From contig NZ_JANQAJ010000006.1 of NCBI RefSeq assembly GCF_024707105.1, positions 124,001 through 188,000 of the forward strand: 64,000 nucleotides of DNA, written 5' to 3'. This DNA comes from Devosia ginsengisoli. GTDB taxonomy: Bacteria > Pseudomonadota > Alphaproteobacteria > Rhizobiales > Devosiaceae. Under the pieces are notes generated by a model that saw only the letters and a program-made list of their open reading frames with translations, was not told the origin of the DNA and did no database searches. Below, piece by piece: positions 26,118 through 34,902 of this stretch; position 1 is the stretch's first letter, and every line of letters starts with the position of its first letter. Made by a program: the position numbers and the translations under genes.

Positions 26118-28262
26118 ATGTCGTCATTCGATGCACAATTGCAGCTGCCGCCCATGGCGCGGCTTCTGGCCGCCCTTACGATTTTTGTCGTTTCAGCGCT
26201 GGCCGCGCTTTGGCTCGCCACGGCGCAACCATGGCTGGGCCTGGTCCTGCAGGCCGGTGATGACGGGCTGGTGGTTCTGGTCGATGTGCAGCGCGAAGAT
26301 TTGCCGAACGGCTTGCGGCCGGGCTCGCGCATTGCTCGCATCGGCGCGGTCAATCTGCATGCCATGGATGTCATGGAGGAGCCCGACACACTCAACAGCT
26401 ATGCGCTGCTCAATGAATTTCGGGCACGGCAGGCAGAGCTGTCAGTAACGCTGAACCAGCCTCAGGTGCTTGTTGGCTTCGCCGGGGAAAACCAGTCCAT
26501 ACAGACCGTCGTGGTTGCCCCTTATGCCGGACGCCCGGCATGGTCGCTTCCATTCGAATTCTGGCTGCAACTGTTTGTGGGTGGCGCCGGCGCACTCGTC
26601 GGCGGCTGGATTTGGGCCCTCAAGCGTGACCGGCCAAGTGTGTTCCTGGCCATTTCCGGCTTTGGCCTGATGGCATCAGCCCTGAGCGCATCTGTTTACA
26701 GCACCCGCGAACTGGCGCTGGATGCCGAGCTGTTTCGTATGCTTAACGCCGGCAACTTCGTCGGCACCAATATCTTCGGGCTCGCATTGATCAGCCTCCT
26801 GCTGTCCTATCCGAAGCGGATCGGCGGTTCCCTGGTGATCCTGGCGGTTTGGACAATCGGCCTTGGCGCGGTTGTCGCGCAATTGATGCAGCTCATGCCT
26901 TCTCAGTCCATCGGCTCCTATGGGCCGATGCTGGCTCAATTCTGCATCATCCTGGCGCTGGTTGCCATCCAGTTCATCGCCTCCCGCCGTGCGCCACTCG
27001 CGCGTGCAGCGCTCGGCTGGTTTGGCCTGTCCATCCTTTTGGGCACCAGCGTCTTCGTTTTCACCATTGCCGTGCCCGCAATGCTGGGCGTGGAACCGCA
27101 AACCCGCCAGGCGCATGCCTTCGGCATCATCCTGATCATCTATTGCGGCATTGCCATCGCGGTGGCGCGCTACCGGCTTTTCGACTTGGGCATATGGTCT
27201 TTTCGGCTGACGTCGTACCTGCTGGGTGGGATGCTGCTGATCGCACTGGATGCGGTGCTGATCTATGGCATCGCAATCGAGCGCATCCCCGCATTCGGAT
27301 TGGCGCTCCTGGCCGTTGCGATGCTTTACCTGCCGCTACGCAATTTTCTGGGAAACATGCTGGCGCGCCGCACCGGCGTCGATCCGCTTCGGGTGCGCGA
27401 AGTAGTCGACATTGCGCTGACCTCAAATGCGACGCTGAGGCAGGAGAAGTGGCGCGGTCTGCTCGATAGCGCCTTCGCCCCACTCAGCATCGACCTGGCG
27501 GCACCGACAGACCATGCGCGACTTGTCGATGGCGGGCAGAAAATGCTTGTGCCCTTCACCAAAGGCACGCCGGCAATGTGCCTGCATTATGCTCATGGCG
27601 GCAGGAAGCTGTTTTCGCAGACCGATGCCGACCGTGTGCAACAACTTGTTGAACTGATGGACCATGCGCTGGCCAGCCGCGATGCGCAGGAGCATGGCGC
27701 GCGGCAGGAGCGTACGCGAATGGCAAGGGACCTCCACGACAATATCGGCGCCCAGTTGCTGCGAACTCTGCACAGCCGGGACCCGGAACGCAAGGACGCC
27801 ATCATTTCCGAAACGCTGACCGACCTGCGCGACATCATTAACAACGCTCAGGGAACTGGTCTGGTCCTGTCGGAAGTCCTGGCTGATCTCAGGTTTGAAA
27901 CCGACGAACGGCTGGCCGCCATTGACATGGAATTGCGCTGGGACATGGAGATCGACGAGACACAGGCGGTCGATGCGCGACTGGCGCACACCCTGCGCTC
28001 GATTATCCGCGAAGCTGCCAGCAACACGATCCGCCATGCCCGGGCCCGCAACTTTGCGGTGAGCATGCGCGTGTCGGCTGGTGAGCTTCATGTTCACATC
28101 AGCGATGATGGCGTGGGCCTGAGCGACCACGTTGGCTCGCATGATGGCGGGCTGGTCAATATGGCGGCGCGAGCGGAGGGGCATGGCGGCGCTTTGACCA
28201 TTTCGTCCGACAGCGGCACCCATGTCTTTGCACGCCTTCCGCTGGAGACGCCATCGCCATGA
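26118..28262 (+). CDS. PDZ-containing multi-pass sensor histidine kinase (HisKA_3 type)
   Basis: The protein has about 714 residues from ATG 26118. The order is an N-terminal membrane helix (residues 12-35), a PDZ-like segment (GLRPGSRIARIGAVNLHAMD, about 60-110), seven or eight membrane helices (about 150-400), a linker, and the kinase. The H-box is RTRMARDLHDNIGAQLLRTL, the N-box REAASNTIRHARA, and the G-boxes ISDDGVGL and GGLVNMAARAEGHGG. This is the NarX/DegS (HisKA_3) class that pairs with NarL-type regulators, and the partner overlaps its stop. The extracytoplasmic PDZ suggests sensing of an envelope peptide or protein. Confidence 0.88.
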   Translation: MSSFDAQLQLPPMARLLAALTIFVVSALAALWLATAQPWLGLVLQAGDDGLVVLVDVQREDLPNGLRPGSRIARIGAVNLHAMDVMEEPDTLNSYALLNEFRARQAELSVTLNQPQVLVGFAGENQSIQTVVVAPYAGRPAWSLPFEFWLQLFVGGAGALVGGWIWALKRDRPSVFLAISGFGLMASALSASVYSTRELALDAELFRMLNAGNFVGTNIFGLALISLLLSYPKRIGGSLVILAVWTIGLGAVVAQLMQLMPSQSIGSYGPMLAQFCIILALVAIQFIASRRAPLARAALGWFGLSILLGTSVFVFTIAVPAMLGVEPQTRQAHAFGIILIIYCGIAIAVARYRLFDLGIWSFRLTSYLLGGMLLIALDAVLIYGIAIERIPAFGLALLAVAMLYLPLRNFLGNMLARRTGVDPLRVREVVDIALTSNATLRQEKWRGLLDSAFAPLSIDLAAPTDHARLVDGGQKMLVPFTKGTPAMCLHYAHGGRKLFSQTDADRVQQLVELMDHALASRDAQEHGARQERTRMARDLHDNIGAQLLRTLHSRDPERKDAIISETLTDLRDIINNAQGTGLVLSEVLADLRFETDERLAAIDMELRWDMEIDETQAVDARLAHTLRSIIREAASNTIRHARARNFAVSMRVSAGELHVHISDDGVGLSDHVGSHDGGLVNMAARAEGHGGALTISSDSGTHVFARLPLETPSP

Positions 28263-28897
28263 ATGTTGAAACATTGCTCATCGTCGAAGATGTGCCCGAG
28301 GCCCTGGCCTGGCTTGCGGATCTCGCACAGAAAGCCTTTACCGATGTTAGGGTGGGCAAGGCCCGGTCCGTGCGCGAGGCGGCGTGCCGGATAGAGGAGG
28401 ACCAATGGGACATGGCGCTGGTCGATCTGGGCCTGCCCGATGGTTCGGGGCTGGACATCATTCGCCGGCTCAAGATGGTCTCTCCAGACACGATATGCAT
28501 TGTCAGCACAGTTCTGGGAGACGACGCGCATGTGGTGGCCGCCCTCTCGGCAGGGGCACAGGGCTATATCCTCAAGGGGCAACCCGACGCGGTGGTACAC
28601 CGGCAATTGCTTCAACTGCGTCATGGCATTCCAGCCTTGTCGCCTGCCATAGCCCGACGGATCATGGAGCACTTTCAGCGCACCGGTCCGGTAGATGGCG
28701 AAAGCCAGGCACTGACAGCGCGCGAGACCGATGTGCTGAGCATGGTCTCGAAGGGCTTCCGCAATGCCGAAGTGGCGCAAGCGCTGGGCCTGGCAGAATC
28801 CACCATCGCCACCCATGTCAAAAGCATCTACCGAAAGCTGGGCATTTCCTCGCGCGCCGAGGCGGCCCTCCATGCCGCCCGGATGGGCCTGACCTGA
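28259..28897 (+). CDS. NarL/FixJ-family response regulator
   Basis: This 212-residue protein has an N-terminal receiver with phospho-acceptor Asp56 in MALVDLGLPDGSG and a switch Lys in GYILKG, and a C-terminal LuxR-type HTH (LTARETDVLSMVSKGFRNAE, then ESTIATHVKSIYRKLGISS). It starts on an ATGA overlap with the kinase. The targets are probably the flanking exported-protein genes, by position. The 7-bp gap to the convergent gene leaves little room for a terminator. Confidence 0.93.
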   Translation: MNVETLLIVEDVPEALAWLADLAQKAFTDVRVGKARSVREAACRIEEDQWDMALVDLGLPDGSGLDIIRRLKMVSPDTICIVSTVLGDDAHVVAALSAGAQGYILKGQPDAVVHRQLLQLRHGIPALSPAIARRIMEHFQRTGPVDGESQALTARETDVLSMVSKGFRNAEVAQALGLAESTIATHVKSIYRKLGISSRAEAALHAARMGLT

Positions 28898-28904
28898 GGC
28901 GGCC

Positions 28905-29492
28905 TCAGGGCCAGGCCCGCTCCGGCAGTTCATCGCGGCAAAGGTCTGGCTGGAACACGCCACGCGGCATCGGATCACGATCGGCAGTGGCATCATCGGT
29001 CAACTGGCCGGCGCCATACCACAGGCTCAGGCCTATTTCAGGCACCATGACATAGGCCGGCGCCGGCTCGCCCTCATTGGGCGGCTCGAACCAGAACGTC
29101 ATATCCTCGTCGAGCGCGTAGAACCGCAGCGAGCGCAGGACATCGAGGTCTGGTGGATCATCACTGCCCAGCGCGAGCAGTTCGCGAGGCCCGTCCGGCG
29201 CAGCATCGGCGCGAGTGGGATCGGTCACCGGGACCAGGGTCATGCCGCTATAGCCGTTGGATACCGAAAAGGTGAACCAATAGGTGCGCTGGGGCGTGGT
29301 GAGGTACATATAGAGGTCGGACGCGATCGAGGCGTAATTGTGCGAAGGCTGGAAGCCGATCTCGAAACGGTCTTCGCCATCCAGCAATTCATAGACGGCG
29401 CGTTCGGCAGGGCACTCATCCGCAGCGAGTGCGGGGCTGGCCAGACCGAGGAATACGGCCGGGACCAATGCGGAAAGCAGCCAATTGCGCAT
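28905..29492 (-). CDS. exported protein of unknown function
   Basis: This 195-residue protein has a clear signal peptide (LLSALVPAVFLGLASPALAA). Two Cys (DECPAERAVYELLDGED near the N-terminus and QPDLCRDELPERAW at the C-terminus) could form a disulfide tying the ends. The body is beta-rich by eye (YWFTFSVSNGYSGMTLVPV, AYVMVPEIGLSLWYG). The ATG at 29492 follows the upstream stop in a TGATG overlap. A GTG one codon earlier is possible. No family recognised. Confidence 0.75.
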   Translation of the reverse strand: MRNWLLSALVPAVFLGLASPALAADECPAERAVYELLDGEDRFEIGFQPSHNYASIASDLYMYLTTPQRTYWFTFSVSNGYSGMTLVPVTDPTRADAAPDGPRELLALGSDDPPDLDVLRSLRFYALDEDMTFWFEPPNEGEPAPAYVMVPEIGLSLWYGAGQLTDDATADRDPMPRGVFQPDLCRDELPERAWP

Positions 29493-29770
29493 CACGACAC
29501 CTCAAGCGGGGGAACAACCGAAACCAATGGCGCACTAACAACAAGCAGCGCGACAGAGCAAAAAATAATCAGGCGCAGGCGCGAATAGCGTGGATGTGTC
29601 AGTCCCTCCCTGAAGGCGGCGAGCGAGTTTCTGAGCCCTGGCATTGTGCTGCCCGAGCGCGCAACGGCGAGGCGGCGCAAGGCAGACAGCCACCAGAATG
29701 CAGCTATGGCAAAGATCAGAAAGACGAGACCCTGAACGATCAGCAGAAGAACAAGCGCCATTTCCGCCAC
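29492..29770 (-). CDS. small two-helix membrane protein
   Basis: This protein of about 92 residues has hydrophobic helices at roughly residues 5-28 (ALVLLLIVQGLVFLIFAIAA) and 66-88 (LRLIIFCSVALLVVSAPLVS), joined by a basic loop with LRRLAVARSGSTMPGL. The start may be GTG at 29770 or ATG at 29761. It begins a few bases after the ClpP-like gene and overlaps the next gene, so the three form one leftward operon. No family recognised. Confidence 0.65.
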   Translation of the reverse strand: MAEMALVLLLIVQGLVFLIFAIAAFWWLSALRRLAVARSGSTMPGLRNSLAAFREGLTHPRYSRLRLIIFCSVALLVVSAPLVSVVPPLEVS

Positions 29771-29774
29771 CGGC

Positions 29775-31340
29775 CTATTGGCACATCAGGGCGTGGCCCC
29801 GAAAGTTGAAACTACAGGCCAGAAAGTCCTGCACTGCGACCGCGGCCTCCAGGTCATCCGGCACAGTCTTGGCCTCGATTTCCACCAGGGCGGCCATCCG
29901 CCCTTCATCGTCATAGAGGCTGAACCACAGGAAGGGCCGCCCGGACGGATAGGTGCCGCCATAGACGAAGCCATCAGACGACTCCGAACCGAGGTCATAT
30001 GTGACGTTTCTGTTTGTCAGGGCGGTCTTGGCGTGTTCGAGCAGCAGATGATTGCCCATCTGCACGACAATGCGATGATTGCCGTGCTCCAGCGTATCGG
30101 CCGAATGGGTGGACACTGCGACGGTCATGGATGGGTGGAACTCCGGGCGCGGCATGCCACCGTCGACCAGAAAATTCTTATTGAAATAGTCGAACTTCTG
30201 GAACCTCAGATAGTCCAGAACGTCGGTGACCTGATCCCCCATGGTCACGAATGGATGCGTGAACATGGAATTGAAGCCGCCCTTCTTGAACAAGCGTCGG
30301 CTCGCGGTTTCGCCCGTCCCCAGGCTGGACCAACCCTGCGGGCGGTGAAAGAGGCTGACGAGGGGCCGCGCGGCGCCGCTGATGCCGGGGGCTGTGTAGA
30401 GCGCAAGGTCGACATCGCCCATCAGTCCGGCCTGTTCGGTTGGCAGGCCGCAATAGGTAACACCAAGCGGGTTGTCCGGCCCTATTCTGAAGCCGCTCAG
30501 CTTTTGACCAGCCTCGTTGACCGCGAAATCGCTGAGCAGTGTCTCCGAAATCGCTTCGGGCTCCGCATCGATGAAGGCACTGCGGTGATAGGCCAGAAGG
30601 CGCAGGCAGGCATTGCGGATCGCCGCGCTTTTATCGCCGATCCAGTGGCCGAGGGGAGATGGTGGCAAATGCGTGCGGGTGACGTAGTAATCTTCGCCCG
30701 TCTGCACATCGTAGCTCTCGTCAGGACCCATACTGACGATATGGGAAAGCACGCTGGCATCGATATTCCAGTCGACCAATTGCTTGATCATCAAAGCGAT
30801 ATCGTCCCGGCTCGCGCCCAGAACTGCGCCCATGCCGAAATCGGCGACAAGCGTATCCAGGTCGTCCGGCGCAAAGTATGGCGCGTGGAAGCCCAGGATA
30901 GCGTGTGGTTCGACCATGCGGTCGACATAGACTCCGACGCCATCCTGGCTTGAAAATCCCGAACCGCCCAGGAAGGCAAAGGCACAGGCCGAGTAGCAAC
31001 TTGAACCGGCTTCGACCACCGTGGCCACGGCCCTTTCGCGCAGCAGCAGCGCCAGTTTCAATCCCTCGATGTAATTCCCGCCGGGGCTGCTCAATGTCAG
31101 CACGGCACAATTGCCGCCTTCTGCCGGCAGCGCGGGGACGTCGCACTCCAGGACTTTATCAAAAAGGCTCGCCAGCGCCTCGGCGTCCCCTTCCATGACC
31201 GCGCCTGCGTAATGGAGATGAGGCACGAAACGCTCGGCAGAAAAATGATTGGAGACCAGCCACATGTCTGCCGCCCAGCCCGACGTGGCGAAGAGTCCCA
31301 AGGCTAGAACAGCCAACAATTGCCGCGCAAACAGGATCAT
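29775..31340 (-). CDS. exported ClpP/crotonase-fold-like protein (COG3904-like)
   Basis: This 521-residue protein begins at ATG 31340 with a signal peptide (LLAVLALGLFATSGWAAD). Residues about 45-130 resemble periplasmic ClpP-fold proteins: LTLSSPGGNYIEGLKLALLL (oxyanion-type SPGG at 85-88) followed by the Ser-containing CYSACAFAFLGGSG (Ser117), which corresponds to the catalytic Ser region of ClpP/SppA-like proteases. The remaining 350 residues have no relatives I recognise. It may be an envelope protease or a catalytically dead relative. It is the first gene of a leftward operon, diverging from the 31479 gene. Confidence 0.78.
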   Translation of the reverse strand: MILFARQLLAVLALGLFATSGWAADMWLVSNHFSAERFVPHLHYAGAVMEGDAEALASLFDKVLECDVPALPAEGGNCAVLTLSSPGGNYIEGLKLALLLRERAVATVVEAGSSCYSACAFAFLGGSGFSSQDGVGVYVDRMVEPHAILGFHAPYFAPDDLDTLVADFGMGAVLGASRDDIALMIKQLVDWNIDASVLSHIVSMGPDESYDVQTGEDYYVTRTHLPPSPLGHWIGDKSAAIRNACLRLLAYHRSAFIDAEPEAISETLLSDFAVNEAGQKLSGFRIGPDNPLGVTYCGLPTEQAGLMGDVDLALYTAPGISGAARPLVSLFHRPQGWSSLGTGETASRRLFKKGGFNSMFTHPFVTMGDQVTDVLDYLRFQKFDYFNKNFLVDGGMPRPEFHPSMTVAVSTHSADTLEHGNHRIVVQMGNHLLLEHAKTALTNRNVTYDLGSESSDGFVYGGTYPSGRPFLWFSLYDDEGRMAALVEIEAKTVPDDLEAAVAVQDFLACSFNFRGHALMCQ

Positions 31341-31478
31341 GTCGTCTCCTCCCGAGTGCAGCGGACGATAGTGATGATGCCCAGCCTGCAATATACCCCG
31401 ATCAGGGGAGGGAGATATTGCCGGCACCCCGTTAAGCTGCCGCCGATACTGAAGAATCGAGATATTGAGCAGCAATTG

Positions 31479-32318
31479 ATGTCGAAGTTTACTGTGGTTC
31501 TGACCACCGCCGCATTGCTGGCGTTCAACGTGTCCGCGGTCTCTGCACAGGAGGCGGAGATTATCGCACTGGGCGATGGCTCGACGATCACTGTCGAGGA
31601 CTATCTTCTCGAAACATCGGACACAGGCCCCACCACCATTGTGGTGAGGGCCCGGCCCAACTTCGATCCCGAGCCTTTTGGAGCCGTTCCCTCGGATGAC
31701 TTTGCCCGCAAGGTCCAGCCCCTATGTTCGGGCCTCGTGCAGTTTAGCCGCGCGGCGATTGAAGAGGAGGATGCAACGGCCGTCCGTATCCGTTGGGACT
31801 TCGACCCCACTTATGACACGGGTGCAGAGGGCGGCGTCACGATCAGTCGATTTCACGAGTTTGTCTTCGCGCTCGACGGGAACCTGATGTGCATTCCACA
31901 GCCGCTGGGTGTTGGCCCGGACAATCTGGAGCCCGATCTGCCCAGCGGACTGCCCGTGGTGTTGCGGTACATCGAGCCCGGGCCGCGCGCCCGGCAGCTG
32001 ACGCTGACCTACGAGGTTGCTGCCGAGCTTGCCGATATTTCGACGGAGAAGCTCGAGAACGCGGCCATAGAGCTTTGTATTCTCCATGCCGATCTCGTGC
32101 TGGCAGAACAGAACAGGTATTACGGACAACGCGAGACCGAGCTAGTGGCGCTGGCCTTTGCCCAGAGTGATGGACGCGGACAGGAGCTGGAGCGTCGGGT
32201 GCTTTTCGGCGTCGAAGGCAATCGCTGCAAGACCGGGCTGAGCCAGCCACTGGCCGATGCCATTCGCGGCATGGCAGGCAGCGAGACCAGTGCCGATCCC
32301 ACCGAAGCACAGCAATGA
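31479..32318 (+). CDS. exported protein of unknown function
   Basis: This 279-residue protein starts at ATG 31479 with a clean signal peptide (VVLTTAALLAFNVSAVSAQ). Four Cys residues (KVQPLCSGLVQF, NLMCIPQPLG, AIELCILHADL, NRCKTGLSQ) could form two disulfides. It has no domain I recognise. It is coupled to the following membrane-protein gene by an ATGA overlap and diverges from the ClpP-like gene, with a 138-bp shared promoter region. Confidence 0.75.
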   Translation: MSKFTVVLTTAALLAFNVSAVSAQEAEIIALGDGSTITVEDYLLETSDTGPTTIVVRARPNFDPEPFGAVPSDDFARKVQPLCSGLVQFSRAAIEEEDATAVRIRWDFDPTYDTGAEGGVTISRFHEFVFALDGNLMCIPQPLGVGPDNLEPDLPSGLPVVLRYIEPGPRARQLTLTYEVAAELADISTEKLENAAIELCILHADLVLAEQNRYYGQRETELVALAFAQSDGRGQELERRVLFGVEGNRCKTGLSQPLADAIRGMAGSETSADPTEAQQ

Positions 32319-32919
32319 GTGCGATCAAGGATGGCGGGCCGTCCTTCCACACGGCGAACGGCTGCTTTGGCATTGCCGCCCCAATGGCGGCGTCCAGATA
32401 TCTGACTTCTTCACCCCGCGATTGCCCTTCGCGCTGGTGTTCACCGCCTTTGCAATCTTCTGGATGGCGGCGACCTCACAGATGGCTCAAATGGGCCCCG
32501 CGAGTGGCGGCGCGCTCGACCTATTCCCGCTGTTAGGCCTATCCTTCATGTTTGTCGGACTATATATGGCCTTCGGCATTCCGTTCTGGGATGCCTATGA
32601 GCGCCGGCATTCCTCCTATGCCCTGACAGACGAGGCGGCCTATATCGCCATGGACCTGTTCGGACGGCGCAGCCTGAAGCGCTTTCCCATCAGCGACATG
32701 AATGCACTTGAGCTGGAGGACGGGCCGCAAGGCACCGTGTGGTTCAATCGTGACGTGCAGGTGTACCGGAAAACCAGCAGTTACCGAACCACCAATTCGG
32801 TTCGCCAGACCTATACCACCACAACCAGAACAGGCTTCAAAGGCATCGACGCTCCCCGGACCATTTACCAGATGATCCTCGGGCAGATGCACAGGTCGCA
32901 TCATGCCACATCAAGTTGA
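32315..32919 (+). pseudogene. two-helix membrane protein with PH-like tail, frameshifted near its start
   Basis: The body reads LPHGERLLWHCRPNGGVQIS, then two membrane helices (ALVFTAFAIFWMAA and LLGLSFMFVGLYMAF) and a soluble part (YALTDEAAYIAMDLFGRRSL) like bacterial PH-type membrane proteins. That frame has no good start. The ATG at 32315, which overlaps the previous stop by ATGA, lies in another frame and reads MSAIKDGG. One extra G in the GGG run at 32336-32338 joins the two and gives about 201 residues. This is either an indel error or a broken gene. It is the last gene of the island. Confidence 0.65.
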
Positions 32920-33079
32920 CTGCTGGCAGTGGACGATGGCCAACTCCGAGGCCCTACCAGCGCCACTGTGGAAGTCATAACAAGGGCTCTACCCAAGTCA
33001 TGCACAAACGGGTTAGTCAGCTTTCCGCTCCAGAAGAACGTGAGGCAGTCCTCCCCGCGCAATGGCCGCTTTCCGTATG

Positions 33080-33338
33080 CGGTATCTAAAAGCGGACTGA
33101 CTGCTATCGGCCCCAAAACGGCCGCTTGTGGACTGCTGCCCTTGTGGGCAGCGGTCGACCCTCACCATCGTCAAGAGGCGCAGTTTTCGGGCCGAACCTG
33201 GGTAGATGTGGTTTCATGGCGGCCGAAACGGCAGCCATATAGCACACGAAACCTGCCCTGGCGCTTACGCGTGGCTTGCGCCTCATGTGGCGGCGCGGTC
33301 TCAGTCAAGACCTAACCCATTGAAGTTTATTATTTAAT
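33080..33338. repeat. right copy of the flank repeat next to tRNA-Arg
   Basis: This segment aligns by eye with 17290-17541, including the hairpin CTGCCCTTGTGGGCAG and the ATGGCGGCCGAAA and GGCAGCCATATAG blocks. It fills most of the 420-bp stretch from 32920 to 33338, which has no gene I can support. It is inside the island and may be part of the attachment region carried by the element. A 15-mer (33110-33124) also occurs at 19162-19176 downstream of the integrase. Confidence 0.65.
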
Positions 33339-33415
<77 letters not shown>

Positions 33416-33755
33416 ATCCGTCACGCGGGGCGGGGCCCCGGCTGAACAGGGCGCAACCTAACCAAAGAGGGTGATGCGCGCAACGGGCGTTTTGCGGCAA
33501 TCCCCGCGCTTGCATCGGCGGCGCGCATGGCTGCGTCACGAGCCGCGCCGTGACCGCATAATGCTCCCATTCTCAACTGGCCTCCTTCCGCGACACCCAT
33601 TCCGGCCTGTCAGCGTGCGGAGCGGCCGGAAGCGCGGAAACGCAACAAAGCGCAACACAATCGCGGCCGGGCACGGGCCATGCCACCAAATTGCCTTTCT
33701 GCTGCCGCGATTGGGCCCTATCGCGCGGAAGGCGAAAATCGGCTAGAGCAACGGC
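33416..33755. other. non-coding stretch right of the tRNA
   Basis: These 340 bp contain no gene I can support. They should hold the tRNA promoter (read leftward) and the promoter of the transglycosylase gene. I saw no clear repeat or dyad. Confidence 0.5.
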
Positions 33756-34313
33756 ATGGCAAGAGCGACGATGATCGGGGATGGCGCAAGACTGGCGGGC
33801 GCGGCGGCAATGCTGGCGCTGCTGGTGTCGGGCTGCTCGATGAGCGCGCTCAAGCCGGCGCCCGGTCCGGCCACGGCGGCGCTGGCCAATTTCGCTACGC
33901 CGGAAGGCCACGTGCCCGATGCCGATGTGGTGCCCGAGGCGCCCACCGCACTCGGCTATGCCGATAGCTCGCTCGATCCGCTGATCGCCCATTATGCCCA
34001 GCAATATGCGGTGCCCGAGGCGCTGGTGCGCCGCGTCATCGTACGCGAGAGCAATTACAATCCCGCCGCCCGCAACGGCCCCTATTACGGCCTGATGCAG
34101 ATCAGCCATGCCACCGCCACCGGCATGGGCTATCGCGGCTCCCCCGCCGGCCTGCTCGACGCCGAGACCAACCTGCGCTATGCCGTGCGTTACCTGGCCG
34201 GTGCCTATGTCACCGCCGGTGGCAATCAGGACCAGGCGGTGCGCTTCTATGCCCGCGGCTATTATTACGACGCCAAGCGCGCCGGCCTGCTCGAAGAATC
34301 CGGCCTGCGCTAG
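33756..34313 (+). CDS. lytic transglycosylase (SLT domain) lipoprotein
   Basis: This 185-residue protein has a lipobox (LALLVSGCS, lipidated Cys) and a C-terminal SLT domain (about residues 70-180). Catalytic Glu lies in VIVRESNYNP, followed by GPYYGLMQISHATATGMGYR and the AVRFYARGYYYD segment. It cleaves peptidoglycan glycan strands to anhydromuropeptides in the periplasm. Its length is that of a minimal single-domain enzyme. The stop shares CTAG with the convergent response-regulator gene. Confidence 0.92.
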   Translation: MARATMIGDGARLAGAAAMLALLVSGCSMSALKPAPGPATAALANFATPEGHVPDADVVPEAPTALGYADSSLDPLIAHYAQQYAVPEALVRRVIVRESNYNPAARNGPYYGLMQISHATATGMGYRGSPAGLLDAETNLRYAVRYLAGAYVTAGGNQDQAVRFYARGYYYDAKRAGLLEESGLR

Positions 34314-34756
34314 AGCAAGCCGCTCCCGGACGCGGCGCGGCTGGCGCCAGCAATCTCAACGGGATCGCCATTGCCCACCCGGTCACCACCGGTAGCCAGT
34401 GCCCGCTGCAGGCAGGCGAGCAGTTCGGCCTGCTGGAAGGGCTTACCGAGGCGCGGCAGGTCGCTCACCTCACCGCCCGGCAGTTCGTCATAGCCGGTGG
34501 CCAGCAAAACCGGCAGGGACGGCCGCAACTGGCGCGCCCTGGCCGCCAGCTCCACCCCGGTCATACCAGGCATGGAATAATCGGTGATCAGCAGGTCGAT
34601 GGCGTCGCCGCGTTCCAGGATATCGAGCGCCTCGCGACCCGAATAGGCCTCCAGCGCCCGCAGGCCCATATCCTCGATCATGTCGGCCGTGCCGATATTG
34701 ATCAGCGCGTCGTCATCGACGATGAGGATGGTGGCGGGGATCTCGGCGCCCGGCAT
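34310..34756 (-). CDS. single-domain response regulator
   Basis: This protein of about 148 residues is a CheY-like receiver: acidic pocket ILIVDDDALI, phospho-acceptor Asp in LLITDYSMPGMTG, and a switch Lys in LGKPFQQAELL. There is no output domain; a short low-complexity tail follows. The start at ATG 34756 precedes the domain by about eight residues. Receivers of this type in alphaproteobacteria often accompany hybrid kinases. No kinase partner is adjacent. Confidence 0.88.
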   Translation of the reverse strand: MPGAEIPATILIVDDDALINIGTADMIEDMGLRALEAYSGREALDILERGDAIDLLITDYSMPGMTGVELAARARQLRPSLPVLLATGYDELPGGEVSDLPRLGKPFQQAELLACLQRALATGGDRVGNGDPVEIAGASRAASGSGLL

Positions 34757-34902
34757 GGCTGGACCTTCTGTTGCGCAATAGCGGTACGCTATTCGCCGAT
34801 CGTGGTGCAAGTGAGGCCCATGGGCAAAACCCGGCCGCCGGCCCTTTGCCCGCCCCGCCATCTGCCGTAAAGTCCGACGCTCTCGCCACTGGAATCGGTT
34901 TC

